A DNA stretch of 64,000 nucleotides, from the NCBI GenBank assembly GCA_043101845.1, contig JBICHN010000011.1:1302001-1366000 (forward strand), written 5' to 3'. The stretch is from JBICHN01 sp043101845. Lineage in GTDB: Bacteria > Planctomycetota > Phycisphaerae > Phycisphaerales > UBA5793. Made by a program: the position numbers and the translations under genes. Of this stretch, positions 38,772-47,401 are shown one piece after another. Under the pieces are notes generated by a model. The model worked only from the letters and a program-made list of their open reading frames with translations. It searched no databases and was not told the DNA's origin. Within the stretch, counting starts at the first letter, position 1. Each line of letters opens with the position of its first letter.

Positions 38772-41327
38772 TCAGGGAGCGCCGGCCGCCGACGCGGTTT
38801 CATCGAGGATCGGATCCCACTCGAGGAGCCGCTCCCAGGCCTCGGAATTCAAGGGGAGAAGACCGGTGTCGAATGACGAATCTGGAAACTCGAGCAGCTT
38901 CCGGCGGGCGCGATTCCGGGCCGCCCTCGCCGCGGCGAAGTCACCCTTCGCCGCATAGGCGTTCGTGATCTGCACCATGGCGATGAGAGAGGACGGGTCG
39001 TTCGGATACTGGTCCGCAATGGAGCCGTACAGTGTGACGGCGCGGTCGTACTCACCCAGTTCAAAGACGGTGTTCGCATACCAGAAGTCGGCCGCCTTGT
39101 GTGACTCGCGCTCGAGCGGATTCCGCTTTCGCGCCGGGATCGACTCGTAGCCCTGAATGGCGTCGTGGAAGTCGGCCTCCGCCGCGACGAGGTGCTGCTT
39201 GCGTTGATCAAGCAGACTTTGCCGTTCGTGCGACGGCATTTCTTCACCCAGCCGGTCATCAATCGCTTCGGCGGCGAGTCGGTGGGCGTGAGCCCGGCGG
39301 TACCGAGCGTGATTGAGCTGGGCCCCGAAGGTCTCATCGTCGGGGTAGGCCTCGATCACATAGGTCAGACGCTCGATCGCGAGCGGGTAGTACGAGGGGA
39401 CCGCATTCGGAAGATTGTGCTCTTCGGCCTGGCTGTAGAGGGTTCCGAGGAGCAGCATGGCGTCACGGAACTCAACCGCCTCGGGGTCGAGTCGCGCCTC
39501 ACCCTCGACCACGCTGCGCAGAAGACGCTCCGCTTCGCCCGCGTTCGGATGATCCGGATGATTGAGGTGCGCGAGGGCGAGGGGGACATAGGAGCGATAG
39601 GCCTCGGGCGAGAAGCGGTGCACATCACTCTCCACGAGCCGCTCGAATTGCTTGATGGCGCCCTCGTAGTCGGCGCTGGCCTGATAACAACGCCCCAGCC
39701 GGTAGATCCCTTTGAGCTGTCGGGGATGATTCTCGCTGAGTCGGATGAATTCCTTGAGCACGGCGATGGCGCGAATCTGGTCGCCCGCCTTATCGAAGGA
39801 TTCGGCGGCCGCCCATAAGGACTCTGCCGCCCCGTCCGGGTCATCGATCTGACGGGCCCGCGCAAACGCTTCGAAGTATTCACCCGCCTGAAGATAGCGG
39901 GACTGCAGATCGATCTTCGTGCCCGGGTCGAGACGGTCGTATTCGATCGCAAGGTACTCCGAGCGATCGGCGTCCGTCGGTTCGCCCGCAAGTCGGAACG
40001 CTTCGTTCAGACTTGCTTCGGCGAGGGCCCAGTTCGTGTCGGCGATGCGACTCAGGATCGGCTCCGGAACATCGTGGACGCGCGACGCCAGGACGGGGTA
40101 GAGATTCTCCGCGAGCTTGGCGAACTCGAGCGCTTCCTCGTGGCGGCTGAGTTCGACGAGCCGGTCATGCCAGCCGAGGAGACTGTTCATAACCAACTCG
40201 CGCGGCGTATCGCGCCGTTCGGCGTTTCGCTGCCGAAGCAGGTCGAGGGCTTTGACGACTTCGATGTAGTCTCGACGCGCATTCTCGAAGTCTCCGAGAA
40301 ACGCGTAGGCGTCCGCGCGGCCGACGAGGGCCGGGAGATGCGACGGCGCCCCCGGAAAGTCGCGGGCGACAAGGTCGAAGAGATTGAACGCCCGCTCGAC
40401 CGTGTTCTGGCTCTGGGCGATCTGACCAAGACGCAGCAGAATCGCCGCGTGAAGCGGACTCGACCGCGGAACGAGTTGCCGAGCCCGTTCGAGCATCCGG
40501 ACCGCGTCGTCCATGTGACCCTGGTCGTAGTAGCCGCGTCCGATGAGCAGGTAGAGCTCCGCGAGATCACCCTCGCTCGCGCCCCCGGCGCGAAGTCGCT
40601 GTATGGAGACGAGCAGAGATTCAACCGCCTCCTCCGGGTATCCCTGTTCGAGCTGAAGCTCGGCCCGGCGCGAGATGCCCCAGACGCGGTCGGCCGCGGA
40701 GAGGTTCTCGTCGTTGAGAAACCGATTGAGAAGCGCGAACGCGTCTTCGAAGTTCATGTCGGTCGAGGCGAGGTTGCGTTCGATGAGCCGTTTGAGGAGG
40801 CGATGTCGGCGGTCGTGGTCGGACGCGGGCAGACGATCGAAGAAGCGAAAGGCTTCATCAATCCGATCGAGTGAGATCAGTGAGTCCGCGGCGCGATAGA
40901 TGCGGGCTGGGGTAAGCACGCCGCCCGACTCTTCCGCGAGTTCGTAGTTGAGGATCACCTGGGGAAGGTTCGTCTCGGCGTTTCCGTCCGCGGTCATCTG
41001 GAGGCTGTAGTAGGCGTCTCCCCGCAGGGCGCGGTACCGGGCGCGCTGCTCCGCGACGAACTTCTCCTCATGCAGCTCGAGATCGCCGACCAAGGACATC
41101 GCGTCTTCGTACCGACCCGCGTCGAGCGCCGATTCGATCTGCACGAGCGATTCGTCGATCTCGTCCGGCGGTCGGGTCGCCAGTAGCATGACGAGACCCA
41201 CACCGAGCAGCCCGATCGCCAGAATCGCCGCGGGAATCTGCCAGAGTTGTCGAAAGTCGGGCGACTCCGAATGGGCGGCTTCGGCCTCGGAGCCTTCCAG
41301 TTCGGTTTTCGTGGATTCATTCGTCAC
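38772..41327 (-). CDS. Large TPR-repeat membrane protein, function unknown
   Basis: An 851-residue protein with a short cytoplasmic N-terminus, one membrane helix (about 30-50, IPAAILAIGLLGVGLVMLLA) and then some 15 or more tetratricopeptide-like helix pairs to the C-terminus (for example LYLLIGRGYYDQGHMDDAVRMLERARQ; GAIKQFERLVE; AVTLYGSIADQYPNDP). These repeats make a long scaffold for protein contacts, probably outside the cytoplasmic membrane. I do not recognise a specific family. The GTG start has GAGGA upstream. It is on the operon strand 136 bases before the FlgN-like gene. A sigma28-like -10 box lies in its upstream region. Role in motility is a guess. Confidence 0.75.
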   Translation of the reverse strand: MTNESTKTELEGSEAEAAHSESPDFRQLWQIPAAILAIGLLGVGLVMLLATRPPDEIDESLVQIESALDAGRYEDAMSLVGDLELHEEKFVAEQRARYRALRGDAYYSLQMTADGNAETNLPQVILNYELAEESGGVLTPARIYRAADSLISLDRIDEAFRFFDRLPASDHDRRHRLLKRLIERNLASTDMNFEDAFALLNRFLNDENLSAADRVWGISRRAELQLEQGYPEEAVESLLVSIQRLRAGGASEGDLAELYLLIGRGYYDQGHMDDAVRMLERARQLVPRSSPLHAAILLRLGQIAQSQNTVERAFNLFDLVARDFPGAPSHLPALVGRADAYAFLGDFENARRDYIEVVKALDLLRQRNAERRDTPRELVMNSLLGWHDRLVELSRHEEALEFAKLAENLYPVLASRVHDVPEPILSRIADTNWALAEASLNEAFRLAGEPTDADRSEYLAIEYDRLDPGTKIDLQSRYLQAGEYFEAFARARQIDDPDGAAESLWAAAESFDKAGDQIRAIAVLKEFIRLSENHPRQLKGIYRLGRCYQASADYEGAIKQFERLVESDVHRFSPEAYRSYVPLALAHLNHPDHPNAGEAERLLRSVVEGEARLDPEAVEFRDAMLLLGTLYSQAEEHNLPNAVPSYYPLAIERLTYVIEAYPDDETFGAQLNHARYRRAHAHRLAAEAIDDRLGEEMPSHERQSLLDQRKQHLVAAEADFHDAIQGYESIPARKRNPLERESHKAADFWYANTVFELGEYDRAVTLYGSIADQYPNDPSSLIAMVQITNAYAAKGDFAAARAARNRARRKLLEFPDSSFDTGLLPLNSEAWERLLEWDPILDETASAAGAP

Positions 41328-41367
41328 GGACGATCCTCAGGCGAATACAGGGCGCACGGTTTCCGAA

Positions 41368-41375
41368 ATATCGGC
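41368..41375 (-). promoter_or_regulatory. Sigma28-like -10 box before the TPR gene
   Basis: GCCGATAT on the leftward strand matches the FliA -10 consensus GCCGATAA at 7 of 8 bases and lies 41 bases before the start codon. The expected TAAA-type -35 is not seen at the 15-base spacing (CAGG instead), so this is weak. Confidence 0.2.
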
Positions 41376-41430
41376 ATAACCTCGGTCGGACCTGAACCGC
41401 GAGGCCGGATTGAATTGAGGATGGCTCCCC

Positions 41431-42183
41431 GTGCTGGATGAACTGCAAGTCGAGGTCGACGCGTTTCGCGAGGCAGGACTTCTGACCGAGTTTGTCGGGG
41501 AACTCAAGTCTGGCAAGGAAGCGACGGTCTATCTCGCGAAGCACGGCGAGGAGCGATTGGCGCTCAAGCGATACCGCCCGTTCTACGGCCGAGGATTCCT
41601 GAAATCCGCCCGGTACTTGCAGGGAAGGTACTTTACGCCCCGGGACGAACGAGCCCTCACGAAGGGAAGTCGACATGGGCGGGCCATCGCCGCCGACGCA
41701 TGGATCGGGCACGAGTTCGAGGCCATGCGGCGCGCCGCCGAGGCGACTCCGCTCGTACCGAAGGCGCGGGGCTGGCGGGGTCGCTCGATACTCATGGAGT
41801 TCATCCCCGAAGCGCCGACGCTCGAGCGGCCGGCGCCACGCATGATCGACACCACTCTTACAGCGACCGAAGCGTCACGCTTTCACCGTGAGATCATGGT
41901 CGCCGTGATCGCCATGTTCGAGATTCACCTCGTACACGCCGATCTCTCGCCGTACAACATTCTTGTCGAGGGATGTGACGAGAGCGGAGACGACGCGCGA
42001 CGAGCTCCCCGCATCATCGACTTTCCCCAGTCCGTCGATCCGCGCTGGAATCCGAATGCGCGAGCCATGCTCGAGCACGACATCGCGGAGATTACGAAGT
42101 GGCTCCGCCGTTTCAACGAAGAAGTGGACGATCGCAATCTCGCTGCGCGACTGTGGGAGCAACTCGAAAGCGGTCGCATCTGA
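41431..42183 (+). CDS. RIO1-like serine/threonine kinase
   Basis: A 250-residue atypical kinase of the RIO family. Seen motifs are GKEATVYLA (flexible loop replacing the glycine loop), LALKRYRP (ATP Lys), LVHADLSPYNILV (catalytic Asp and Asn) and IIDFPQSVDPRWNP (metal-binding Asp, standard RIO1 wording). The activation segment is short as in RIO proteins. RIO kinases mature the small ribosomal subunit in archaea and eukaryotes; the role of bacterial members is uncertain. GTG start, GAGGA 9 bases upstream. It is divergent from the TPR gene and unlinked to translation genes here. Confidence 0.88.
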   Translation: MLDELQVEVDAFREAGLLTEFVGELKSGKEATVYLAKHGEERLALKRYRPFYGRGFLKSARYLQGRYFTPRDERALTKGSRHGRAIAADAWIGHEFEAMRRAAEATPLVPKARGWRGRSILMEFIPEAPTLERPAPRMIDTTLTATEASRFHREIMVAVIAMFEIHLVHADLSPYNILVEGCDESGDDARRAPRIIDFPQSVDPRWNPNARAMLEHDIAEITKWLRRFNEEVDDRNLAARLWEQLESGRI

Positions 42184-42189
42184 ACGGAG

Positions 42190-42498
42190 CTATCCAAAGC
42201 TGAGTGTGCGGCCCGTCTCAGGATCGAGCAACTGCCATTGGGACTGCTGGCAGATCCGAGTAAGCACGGGCCAGGCGTAGTCTTCGGTGAGAAGCGTGAC
42301 GAGGAGTTGTGCAATGTCGTCCTGACCGGTGACCGGCGCCTGCACAATGATTCCCGGGCCGTGCAGAATCTCACCCCCGGGCTTGTCGGGGTAAGTGTTG
42401 AAGCGGCTCAGCGTTTCGTAGACCTCGCGCCGTGAGCCGAGTTCCGTCGGTTCGCCGGATGGATCGGCGCCGGTGATGATGAGTGTCCGTTTGGCCAA
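42190..42498 (-). CDS. Small conserved-looking protein, function unknown
   Basis: A 102-residue soluble protein from a TTG start (AKRTLIITGADPSGEPTEL). It has beta strands alternating with helices and no known domain I can name (GGEILHGPGIIVQAPV, DDIAQLLVTLLTEDYAW, WQLLDPETGRTL). The LDPETGR ending looks like a beta-hairpin. It lies 14 bases after a CheY-like regulator gene on the same strand, so the two are likely co-transcribed. No ribosome site is obvious. Confidence 0.6.
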   Translation of the reverse strand: MAKRTLIITGADPSGEPTELGSRREVYETLSRFNTYPDKPGGEILHGPGIIVQAPVTGQDDIAQLLVTLLTEDYAWPVLTRICQQSQWQLLDPETGRTLSFG

Positions 42499-42512
42499 GA
42501 CTCAGATCACCG

Positions 42513-42908
42513 TCAGGCAGGCGACTGGACGACGAGTTCACGCGCGGCGTCGAGAAGCTGTTCGAGACTCACGGGCTTCTGCAGGTAAAGATCGGCGCCG
42601 AGTCCGGTCGCGAACTGGCGATGGCGCTTGCCCTCGTTCGCCGTGATCATAATGACGAACGGCGCCTCCTCGTACCCCTTGATCTTCTCGAGCACGAGAA
42701 ATCCGCTCTGTCCCGGGAGCATCATGTCGAGAATGACAAGCCTCGGTTTCTTCTCGTGGGTGAGCTTCACCGCCGAGTTGCCGTCACCGCACGCGACCGT
42801 CGTCGCTCCCGCGGAGCGAAACGCGGCGACGACGCTCTCACGGACATCCGGATCGTCATCGACGATCAGAATAAGTTCGTCCTTCAGGGGATCTTTCTTT
42901 TCAGCCAT
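42513..42908 (-). CDS. Stand-alone response regulator receiver (CheY-like)
   Basis: A 131-residue single receiver domain. The acidic pair is in LIVDDDPDV, the phospho-acceptor Asp at 61 is in VILDMMLPGQSG, and the conserved Thr and Lys are in MITANEG and LQKPVS. There is no output domain, so it works by protein contact, as CheY does with the motor switch or in phosphorelays. It lies 82 bases after aroB on the same strand. It is not linked to chemotaxis genes in this window, so CheY function is not assumed. Confidence 0.9.
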   Translation of the reverse strand: MAEKKDPLKDELILIVDDDPDVRESVVAAFRSAGATTVACGDGNSAVKLTHEKKPRLVILDMMLPGQSGFLVLEKIKGYEEAPFVIMITANEGKRHRQFATGLGADLYLQKPVSLEQLLDAARELVVQSPA

Positions 42909-42989
42909 GAATGCTGCTCCCGTCGCGGCTCTTCGCCCGCGTACATCGAGGATACGGCAGGAACATCGTGGAAGCCATTGGGCGAGAAC

Positions 42990-44102
42990 TCAGGACGCCC
43001 GCACTTCGGACCATCCGGCCCTGATCGCCTCCAGTGGCGCATCATCAATGATAATCGCGTTTCCGACTCGTGTGGGCACAACGATCCGAATGTGGCCCGC
43101 ATCCACTTTCTTGTCGTGACGCATCGCGTCGAGGAGCGTCTCGTCCGACGGAAGATTCGAGACTCTGACCGGTAGTTCGAGCCGTTCAAGGACTGACCGG
43201 ATTCGATGGACCAGTTCGGGCTCCGCATGCCCTGACGCGATCCCGGCCCGCGCCGCGGCGACGAGCCCGACGGACACCGCTTCGCCGTGCCACAGACCGA
43301 CCGCATCGTTCGTCTCGATCGCGTGGGCGAAGGTGTGACCGAGGTTGAGAAGCATGCGCTGACGGATTTCGCGCTCATCCGCTTCCACGATCGACGCCTT
43401 GATCCTGACATTCCGGGCGACGAGGTCGATCAACTCTGGGCTCGACCAGGTTCGCGGCGCCTGCGCGCGCTCCTCCAGATCACGGAACAAGTCCGCATCG
43501 GCGAGCAGGGCATGCTTCACACATTCGGCCAGACCACAACGGAAGTGACGCGGCGGCAGTGTTAGAAGCGTATCGACATCGGCGACGACCAGCGCCGGCT
43601 GGTGAAAGGCGCCGACGAGATTCTTCCCGATACCCAGCGCTTCGCCCGCTTCAAGATTCACCCCGGTCTTGCCTCCCACACTGGCGTCGACCATCGAAAG
43701 GAGTGTCGTCGGCGCATTCACGAAGGGGAGGCCCCGCATGAAAGTCGCCGCGGCGAACCCGGCGGTGTCACCAACCACTCCACCGCCCACGGCGATAACC
43801 GGGGAGCGCCGTTCGAGCCGGGCGTCGATCATCGCGCGGTACAGGTTGTGCACGGTATCAAGCGTCTTGGTTCGCTCTGACGCTTCGACTGTGACGGTCC
43901 GCGTTTCAAATCCGTGCGCGCGGAGTGACGCGTCGACGCGTGCGGCGTGGGACTTGGCGACCGCCGAGTCGGCCACGATCAGGGATCGGCGGCTGAACGC
44001 TTCCGCGGAGAGGCGCGGTCCGACCTCGCCGAGCGCGGCTCGGCCGATTACGACTTCATAACGGGACGATCGCCCTGAGATGTGAATCTCGATGGATGGC
44101 AA
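42990..44102 (-). CDS. aroB: 3-dehydroquinate synthase
   Basis: Second step of the shikimate pathway: converts DAHP to 3-dehydroquinate with NAD and Zn or Co. The 370 residues show the NAD site AVGGGVVGDTAGFAAATFMRG, PTTLLSMVDASVGGKTGVN, GLAECVKHALL (metal-binding Glu and neighbours), LNLGHTFAHAIE (metal His) and the last metal His in LWHGEAVSVG. TTG start with GAGG 7 bases upstream. It is followed by the CheY-like gene and preceded by a membrane protein gene; other aro genes are absent here. Confidence 0.96.
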   Translation of the reverse strand: MPSIEIHISGRSSRYEVVIGRAALGEVGPRLSAEAFSRRSLIVADSAVAKSHAARVDASLRAHGFETRTVTVEASERTKTLDTVHNLYRAMIDARLERRSPVIAVGGGVVGDTAGFAAATFMRGLPFVNAPTTLLSMVDASVGGKTGVNLEAGEALGIGKNLVGAFHQPALVVADVDTLLTLPPRHFRCGLAECVKHALLADADLFRDLEERAQAPRTWSSPELIDLVARNVRIKASIVEADEREIRQRMLLNLGHTFAHAIETNDAVGLWHGEAVSVGLVAAARAGIASGHAEPELVHRIRSVLERLELPVRVSNLPSDETLLDAMRHDKKVDAGHIRIVVPTRVGNAIIIDDAPLEAIRAGWSEVRAS

Positions 44103-44114
44103 GCGCGCCTCGAT

Positions 44115-44825
44115 TCAGGTCGGATCGGATCGACGATGAAGCTCGGCGAGAGCTTCGGCCGGCTCTTCGGGCAACTCTACGAAGGCCTCATCGGCAGATT
44201 CATCCACGCCGGTGAAGCGCGGCGCCGCCGGCGACGATCGTCGCGACCATGCCTTCGCCAGCCCAAACGCGGCCACACAGGCGAGAATGCACGCGATCCA
44301 TATCGGAGATTCGTACGACATCGAGTCAACCGGAGTCACCGCAGCCACGGAGCCGACGAATACCGGGGTCGCGAGCATCTGACGATCCCCGTCGTGAGCC
44401 CGGACCGGCGTCTCCGCCCACATGACGAACCTGGCGTGAAAGGTCGTGCGAACCGTACGCTCGAGTGGCGCCTCGGCGGTCGGAGCGGTGATGATCACCG
44501 CGTAGTCCGGACCGAAGCCCGGGCGGATCAGCCAGACCTCGGCGTTCGAGAATCCCTCGGCATCGGCTTCGCGTGACACGACCACGCCCTCGAGCTGGTA
44601 GGCGACGCCGCGAAGATTCTGCGACTCATCCTCGACTCGACCCCAGTCAGCCTCATCGAGCGGCAACGGCGCTTCGGGCGTTGGTTCGAGGAGCAACATC
44701 TCGATCGCCGCGTCAATTCGGAGGCTCAACCCGTCGACGGCGGAATCGAGCGCGGTCCGGGCGGCCTCCGACAATGGCGGGGTCAAGGAGACCATCGCCA
44801 CCATGATGAGGGCCGTTACTCCCAT
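44115..44825 (-). CDS. Membrane protein of unknown function overlapping guaA
   Basis: A 236-residue protein with a signal-like N-terminus (GVTALIMVAMVSLTPPLSEA), an extracytoplasmic domain of about 150 residues with short beta strands (AYQLEGVVVSREADAEG, YAVIITAPTA), one membrane helix near 175-195 (IWIACILACVAAFGLAKAW) and an acidic cytoplasmic tail (ESADEAFVELPEEPAEAL). I do not recognise it. The start overlaps the end of guaA by 10 bases. aroB follows 12 bases downstream, so it shares an operon with housekeeping genes without an evident link to them. Confidence 0.7.
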   Translation of the reverse strand: MGVTALIMVAMVSLTPPLSEAARTALDSAVDGLSLRIDAAIEMLLLEPTPEAPLPLDEADWGRVEDESQNLRGVAYQLEGVVVSREADAEGFSNAEVWLIRPGFGPDYAVIITAPTAEAPLERTVRTTFHARFVMWAETPVRAHDGDRQMLATPVFVGSVAAVTPVDSMSYESPIWIACILACVAAFGLAKAWSRRSSPAAPRFTGVDESADEAFVELPEEPAEALAELHRRSDPT

Positions 44826-46399
44826 TCGATGGTCGCCGGAGGCTTGCTGCTGATGTCGTACACGACGCGGTTCACGCCACGCACTTCGTTGATGATGCGC
44901 GAGCTGATCGTCGCAAGCACATCATACGGAATACGCGCCCAGTCCGCGGTCATGAAGTCCTGTGTCTCGACCGCGCGAATGGCGACCACGGACTCATATG
45001 TTCGTCCGTCGCCCATTACGCCGACGCTCTGGATCGGCAGGAGCACGGCGAACACTTGGCTCGTCGATCGATACAAGTTATTCGCCACGATTTCTTCGAG
45101 CAGAATCTCGTCGCATTCGCGCAGAATGTCGAGTCGATCGCGCGTCACCGGGCCAACCACTCGAACGCTCAGGCCCGGTCCGGGGAACGGGTGGCGGTGA
45201 ATGATCTGGTCGGGAAGGCCGAGCACTTCACCGAGCTTCCGGACCTCATCCTTGAACAGATCACGAAGCGGCTCGATGAGTTCGAATCCGAGTTCAGCGG
45301 GCAGCCCTCCAACATTGTGATGCAGCTTGATGTTCGCCGCGGCGCCGGAGTATCCGTGACCCGACTCGATCACATCGGGGTACAGCGTGCCCTGTGCAAG
45401 GTACTTTGCGTCTCCGATCTCACTCGCCATCGACCGGAAGACTTCGATGAATCGATGGCCGACGCGCCGGCGTTTCTCCTGAGGATCAGTGACACCCTCG
45501 AGATCGGCGAGGAACTCATCGGCGGCGTCGACGACTTTCAAGTCGATATCGAAGTGATCGCGAAAGGTCGTTTCGACGAGTTCGCGCTCCGCCTTGCGGA
45601 GGAGCCCGTTGTCGACGAACACACAGGTGAGTTGATCGCCGATCGCCCGGTGGAGCATGACCGCGAGCACCGATGAATCGACTCCGCCCGACAACCCGCA
45701 GATGACCCGATCGGATCCGACCTGCTGACGAATGCGGGCGCACTCGGTGTCGAGAAAGTCCGACATGCGCCAGGTGTGCTTCAACTCACAGACGCGGTAG
45801 AGAAAATTCTGGAGAATCTGGACGCCATGAGGCGTGTGGGTGACCTCGGGATGGAACTGGACGCCGTAGAACCGACCCTTCTCATACCGGATGGCGGCGG
45901 CGGGGCAGGTCTCGGTCGAGCCGAGGATTTCAAAGCCATCGGGGGCGTCGTCGAGTTGATCGCCGTGGCTCATCCAGACCGCCGTCGCGCGGGGGAGATT
46001 GGCGAGCAATCCGCCTCCGTCTTTGGCCCGAACCGTGAGATGCGCCCGACCGTATTCGCGCTTTGACGCGGCCTTGATCTCGGCCCCGAGAATCTGGCAA
46101 CCGATCTGCATGCCATAACAGATTCCCAGAATCGGCGCTCCGGCTTCGAAGACCCGGGGATCAATCCGCGGCGCCTCGGCGTCGTACACGCTCGACGGTC
46201 CTCCCGAAAGAATAATCCCTTTCGGATTCAGCTTCGAAACCGCTTCAAACGCATGTTCCGGGGCGACGAGAAGACTGAATGCGCCCGCCTCGCGAACCCG
46301 CCGGGCGATGAGTTGGGCGTATTGTGATCCGAAGTCGATGATGACGATGATTTCGTCATGCGGCGGGGTCTGGAACTGGTCGTCGCGGCTGGCCGTCAT
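44816..46399 (-). CDS. guaA: GMP synthase (glutamine-hydrolysing)
   Basis: Last step of GMP synthesis from XMP, ATP and glutamine. The 527 residues hold the amidotransferase (1-200) with catalytic Cys in LGICYGMQIG at 94 and the His-Glu pair in FHPEVTHT, the ATP pyrophosphatase (about 205-400) with GLSGGVDSSVLAVML, and the dimerisation domain ending NRVVYDISSKPPATIEWE. Each is canonical. AAGGA precedes the ATG. It is first in a leftward group with the membrane protein, aroB and a CheY-like gene. The guaB partner is not in the window. Confidence 0.97.
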   Translation of the reverse strand: MTASRDDQFQTPPHDEIIVIIDFGSQYAQLIARRVREAGAFSLLVAPEHAFEAVSKLNPKGIILSGGPSSVYDAEAPRIDPRVFEAGAPILGICYGMQIGCQILGAEIKAASKREYGRAHLTVRAKDGGGLLANLPRATAVWMSHGDQLDDAPDGFEILGSTETCPAAAIRYEKGRFYGVQFHPEVTHTPHGVQILQNFLYRVCELKHTWRMSDFLDTECARIRQQVGSDRVICGLSGGVDSSVLAVMLHRAIGDQLTCVFVDNGLLRKAERELVETTFRDHFDIDLKVVDAADEFLADLEGVTDPQEKRRRVGHRFIEVFRSMASEIGDAKYLAQGTLYPDVIESGHGYSGAAANIKLHHNVGGLPAELGFELIEPLRDLFKDEVRKLGEVLGLPDQIIHRHPFPGPGLSVRVVGPVTRDRLDILRECDEILLEEIVANNLYRSTSQVFAVLLPIQSVGVMGDGRTYESVVAIRAVETQDFMTADWARIPYDVLATISSRIINEVRGVNRVVYDISSKPPATIEWE

Positions 46400-46508
46400 G
46401 CGGAGCGATCCTTCGGGGTGAAAGACAAGGGTATGCGTTGACGACCGAACGCATCCACGCCGCCCAACTCGTGAAGTCGTGGCCTGTTCGAGCGGGCGGC
46501 CGGGGACC

Positions 46509-46514
46509 TACGAT
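46509..46514 (+). promoter_or_regulatory. -10-like hexamer, probably leaderless, before the lipoprotein gene
   Basis: TACGAT lies 6 bases before the ATG at 46521 with no ribosome-binding sequence between, which fits a transcript starting at or near the start codon. Confidence 0.35.
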
Positions 46515-46520
46515 TGACGG

Positions 46521-46943
46521 ATGCCCGGCTCGATCTCCCTGACCCAGCAATCGCGTTCACGGATTCAGCGTATGGCGCTGGGCGTGCTCGGTGTCCTCGT
46601 CGCCGGATGCACTCCTTCCGCGACGGAAGAGGACTTCGACTCGGCGGTTCCGGGCGCCCGGATCTATGCGACCCGTCGCGCCGCGCAGGAGAACGATCGA
46701 GGCGCGATTCGCGACCTGATTGAAGGACTCGATTCCGACGATCCGGCGATCCGGTTCATGTCGATTCACACGCTCGAACGCATGACGGGCGAGACCTACG
46801 GCTACCGCCATTTCGATCCGCCCTGGGCGCGGGATGAAGCCGTCTCACTCTGGGTTGAAGCGTTCGAGCGGGGCGACCTTGCGAACGGCGAGCCGTCGGG
46901 CTCAAGCGGCGCCCGGGAACCGGCCGACGGAGGAGCGGGATGA
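46521..46943 (+). CDS. Small lipoprotein with HEAT-like segment
   Basis: A 140-residue protein with a lipoprotein signal: basic start (RSRIQR), hydrophobic LGVLGVLV and lipobox VAGC at about residues 27-30, so it is anchored to a membrane outside the cytoplasm. The rest has a single HEAT-like pair (AIRDLIEGLDSDDPAIRFMSIHTLERM) as in armadillo-type proteins. The start could also be the ATG at 46572, right at the signal core. Its stop overlaps the next gene (ATGA), so it is in one operon with the anti-sigma kinase, STAS protein and permease. No specific function known. Confidence 0.7.
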   Translation: MPGSISLTQQSRSRIQRMALGVLGVLVAGCTPSATEEDFDSAVPGARIYATRRAAQENDRGAIRDLIEGLDSDDPAIRFMSIHTLERMTGETYGYRHFDPPWARDEAVSLWVEAFERGDLANGEPSGSSGAREPADGGAG

Positions 46944-47398
46944 ACGCCGACCCGCACCTCAAGGTCGAGATGCTCAGTCAGCCAAGATACCTGGCCGGCG
47001 CCCGGGCGATGATCGCCTCGGTCGCGCAGCGACTCGGATTCCCGGAGGGTGACTGCGGCCAGATCGCGCTGGCGCTCGACGAAGCGCTCTGCAATGTCAT
47101 CAACCACGGGTACCAACGCGATCCGAATGGCCGTATCTGGATCAGCGTGTGGCCCATGAACGACACGAGTGAGGGCGTCCGCATCCTTATTGAAGACGAG
47201 GGTCGTAAGGTCGATCCCGAACAAATCCGGGCCCGCGACCTCGACGAAATTCGTCCGGGTGGCCTCGGTGTGTACATTATCAACCGGATCATGGACCGGG
47301 TGGAGTATCGTCAGCGACCGGAGAAGGGGATGTCGCTGTTGATGGAGAAGCGACGCTGTTGCTCCGACGAGTCGCCGGACGAGGTGAAGGAAAGCTGA
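46940..47398 (+). CDS. Anti-sigma factor kinase-like ATP-binding protein (RsbW family)
   Basis: A 152-residue HATPase of the RsbW/SpoIIAB type, which phosphorylates a STAS antagonist and holds a sigma factor. Seen: ALDEALCNVINHGY (N box with Glu and Asn), VRILIEDEGRKVDPEQI (G1), RPGGLGVYIINRIMDRV (G2) and final strand LLMEKRR. It is followed three bases later by its natural partner, a STAS protein, and preceded by a lipoprotein. No sigma factor lies next to it, so the target is elsewhere or is not a sigma factor. Confidence 0.88.
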   Translation: MNADPHLKVEMLSQPRYLAGARAMIASVAQRLGFPEGDCGQIALALDEALCNVINHGYQRDPNGRIWISVWPMNDTSEGVRILIEDEGRKVDPEQIRARDLDEIRPGGLGVYIINRIMDRVEYRQRPEKGMSLLMEKRRCCSDESPDEVKES

Positions 47399-47401
47399 TC
47401 T

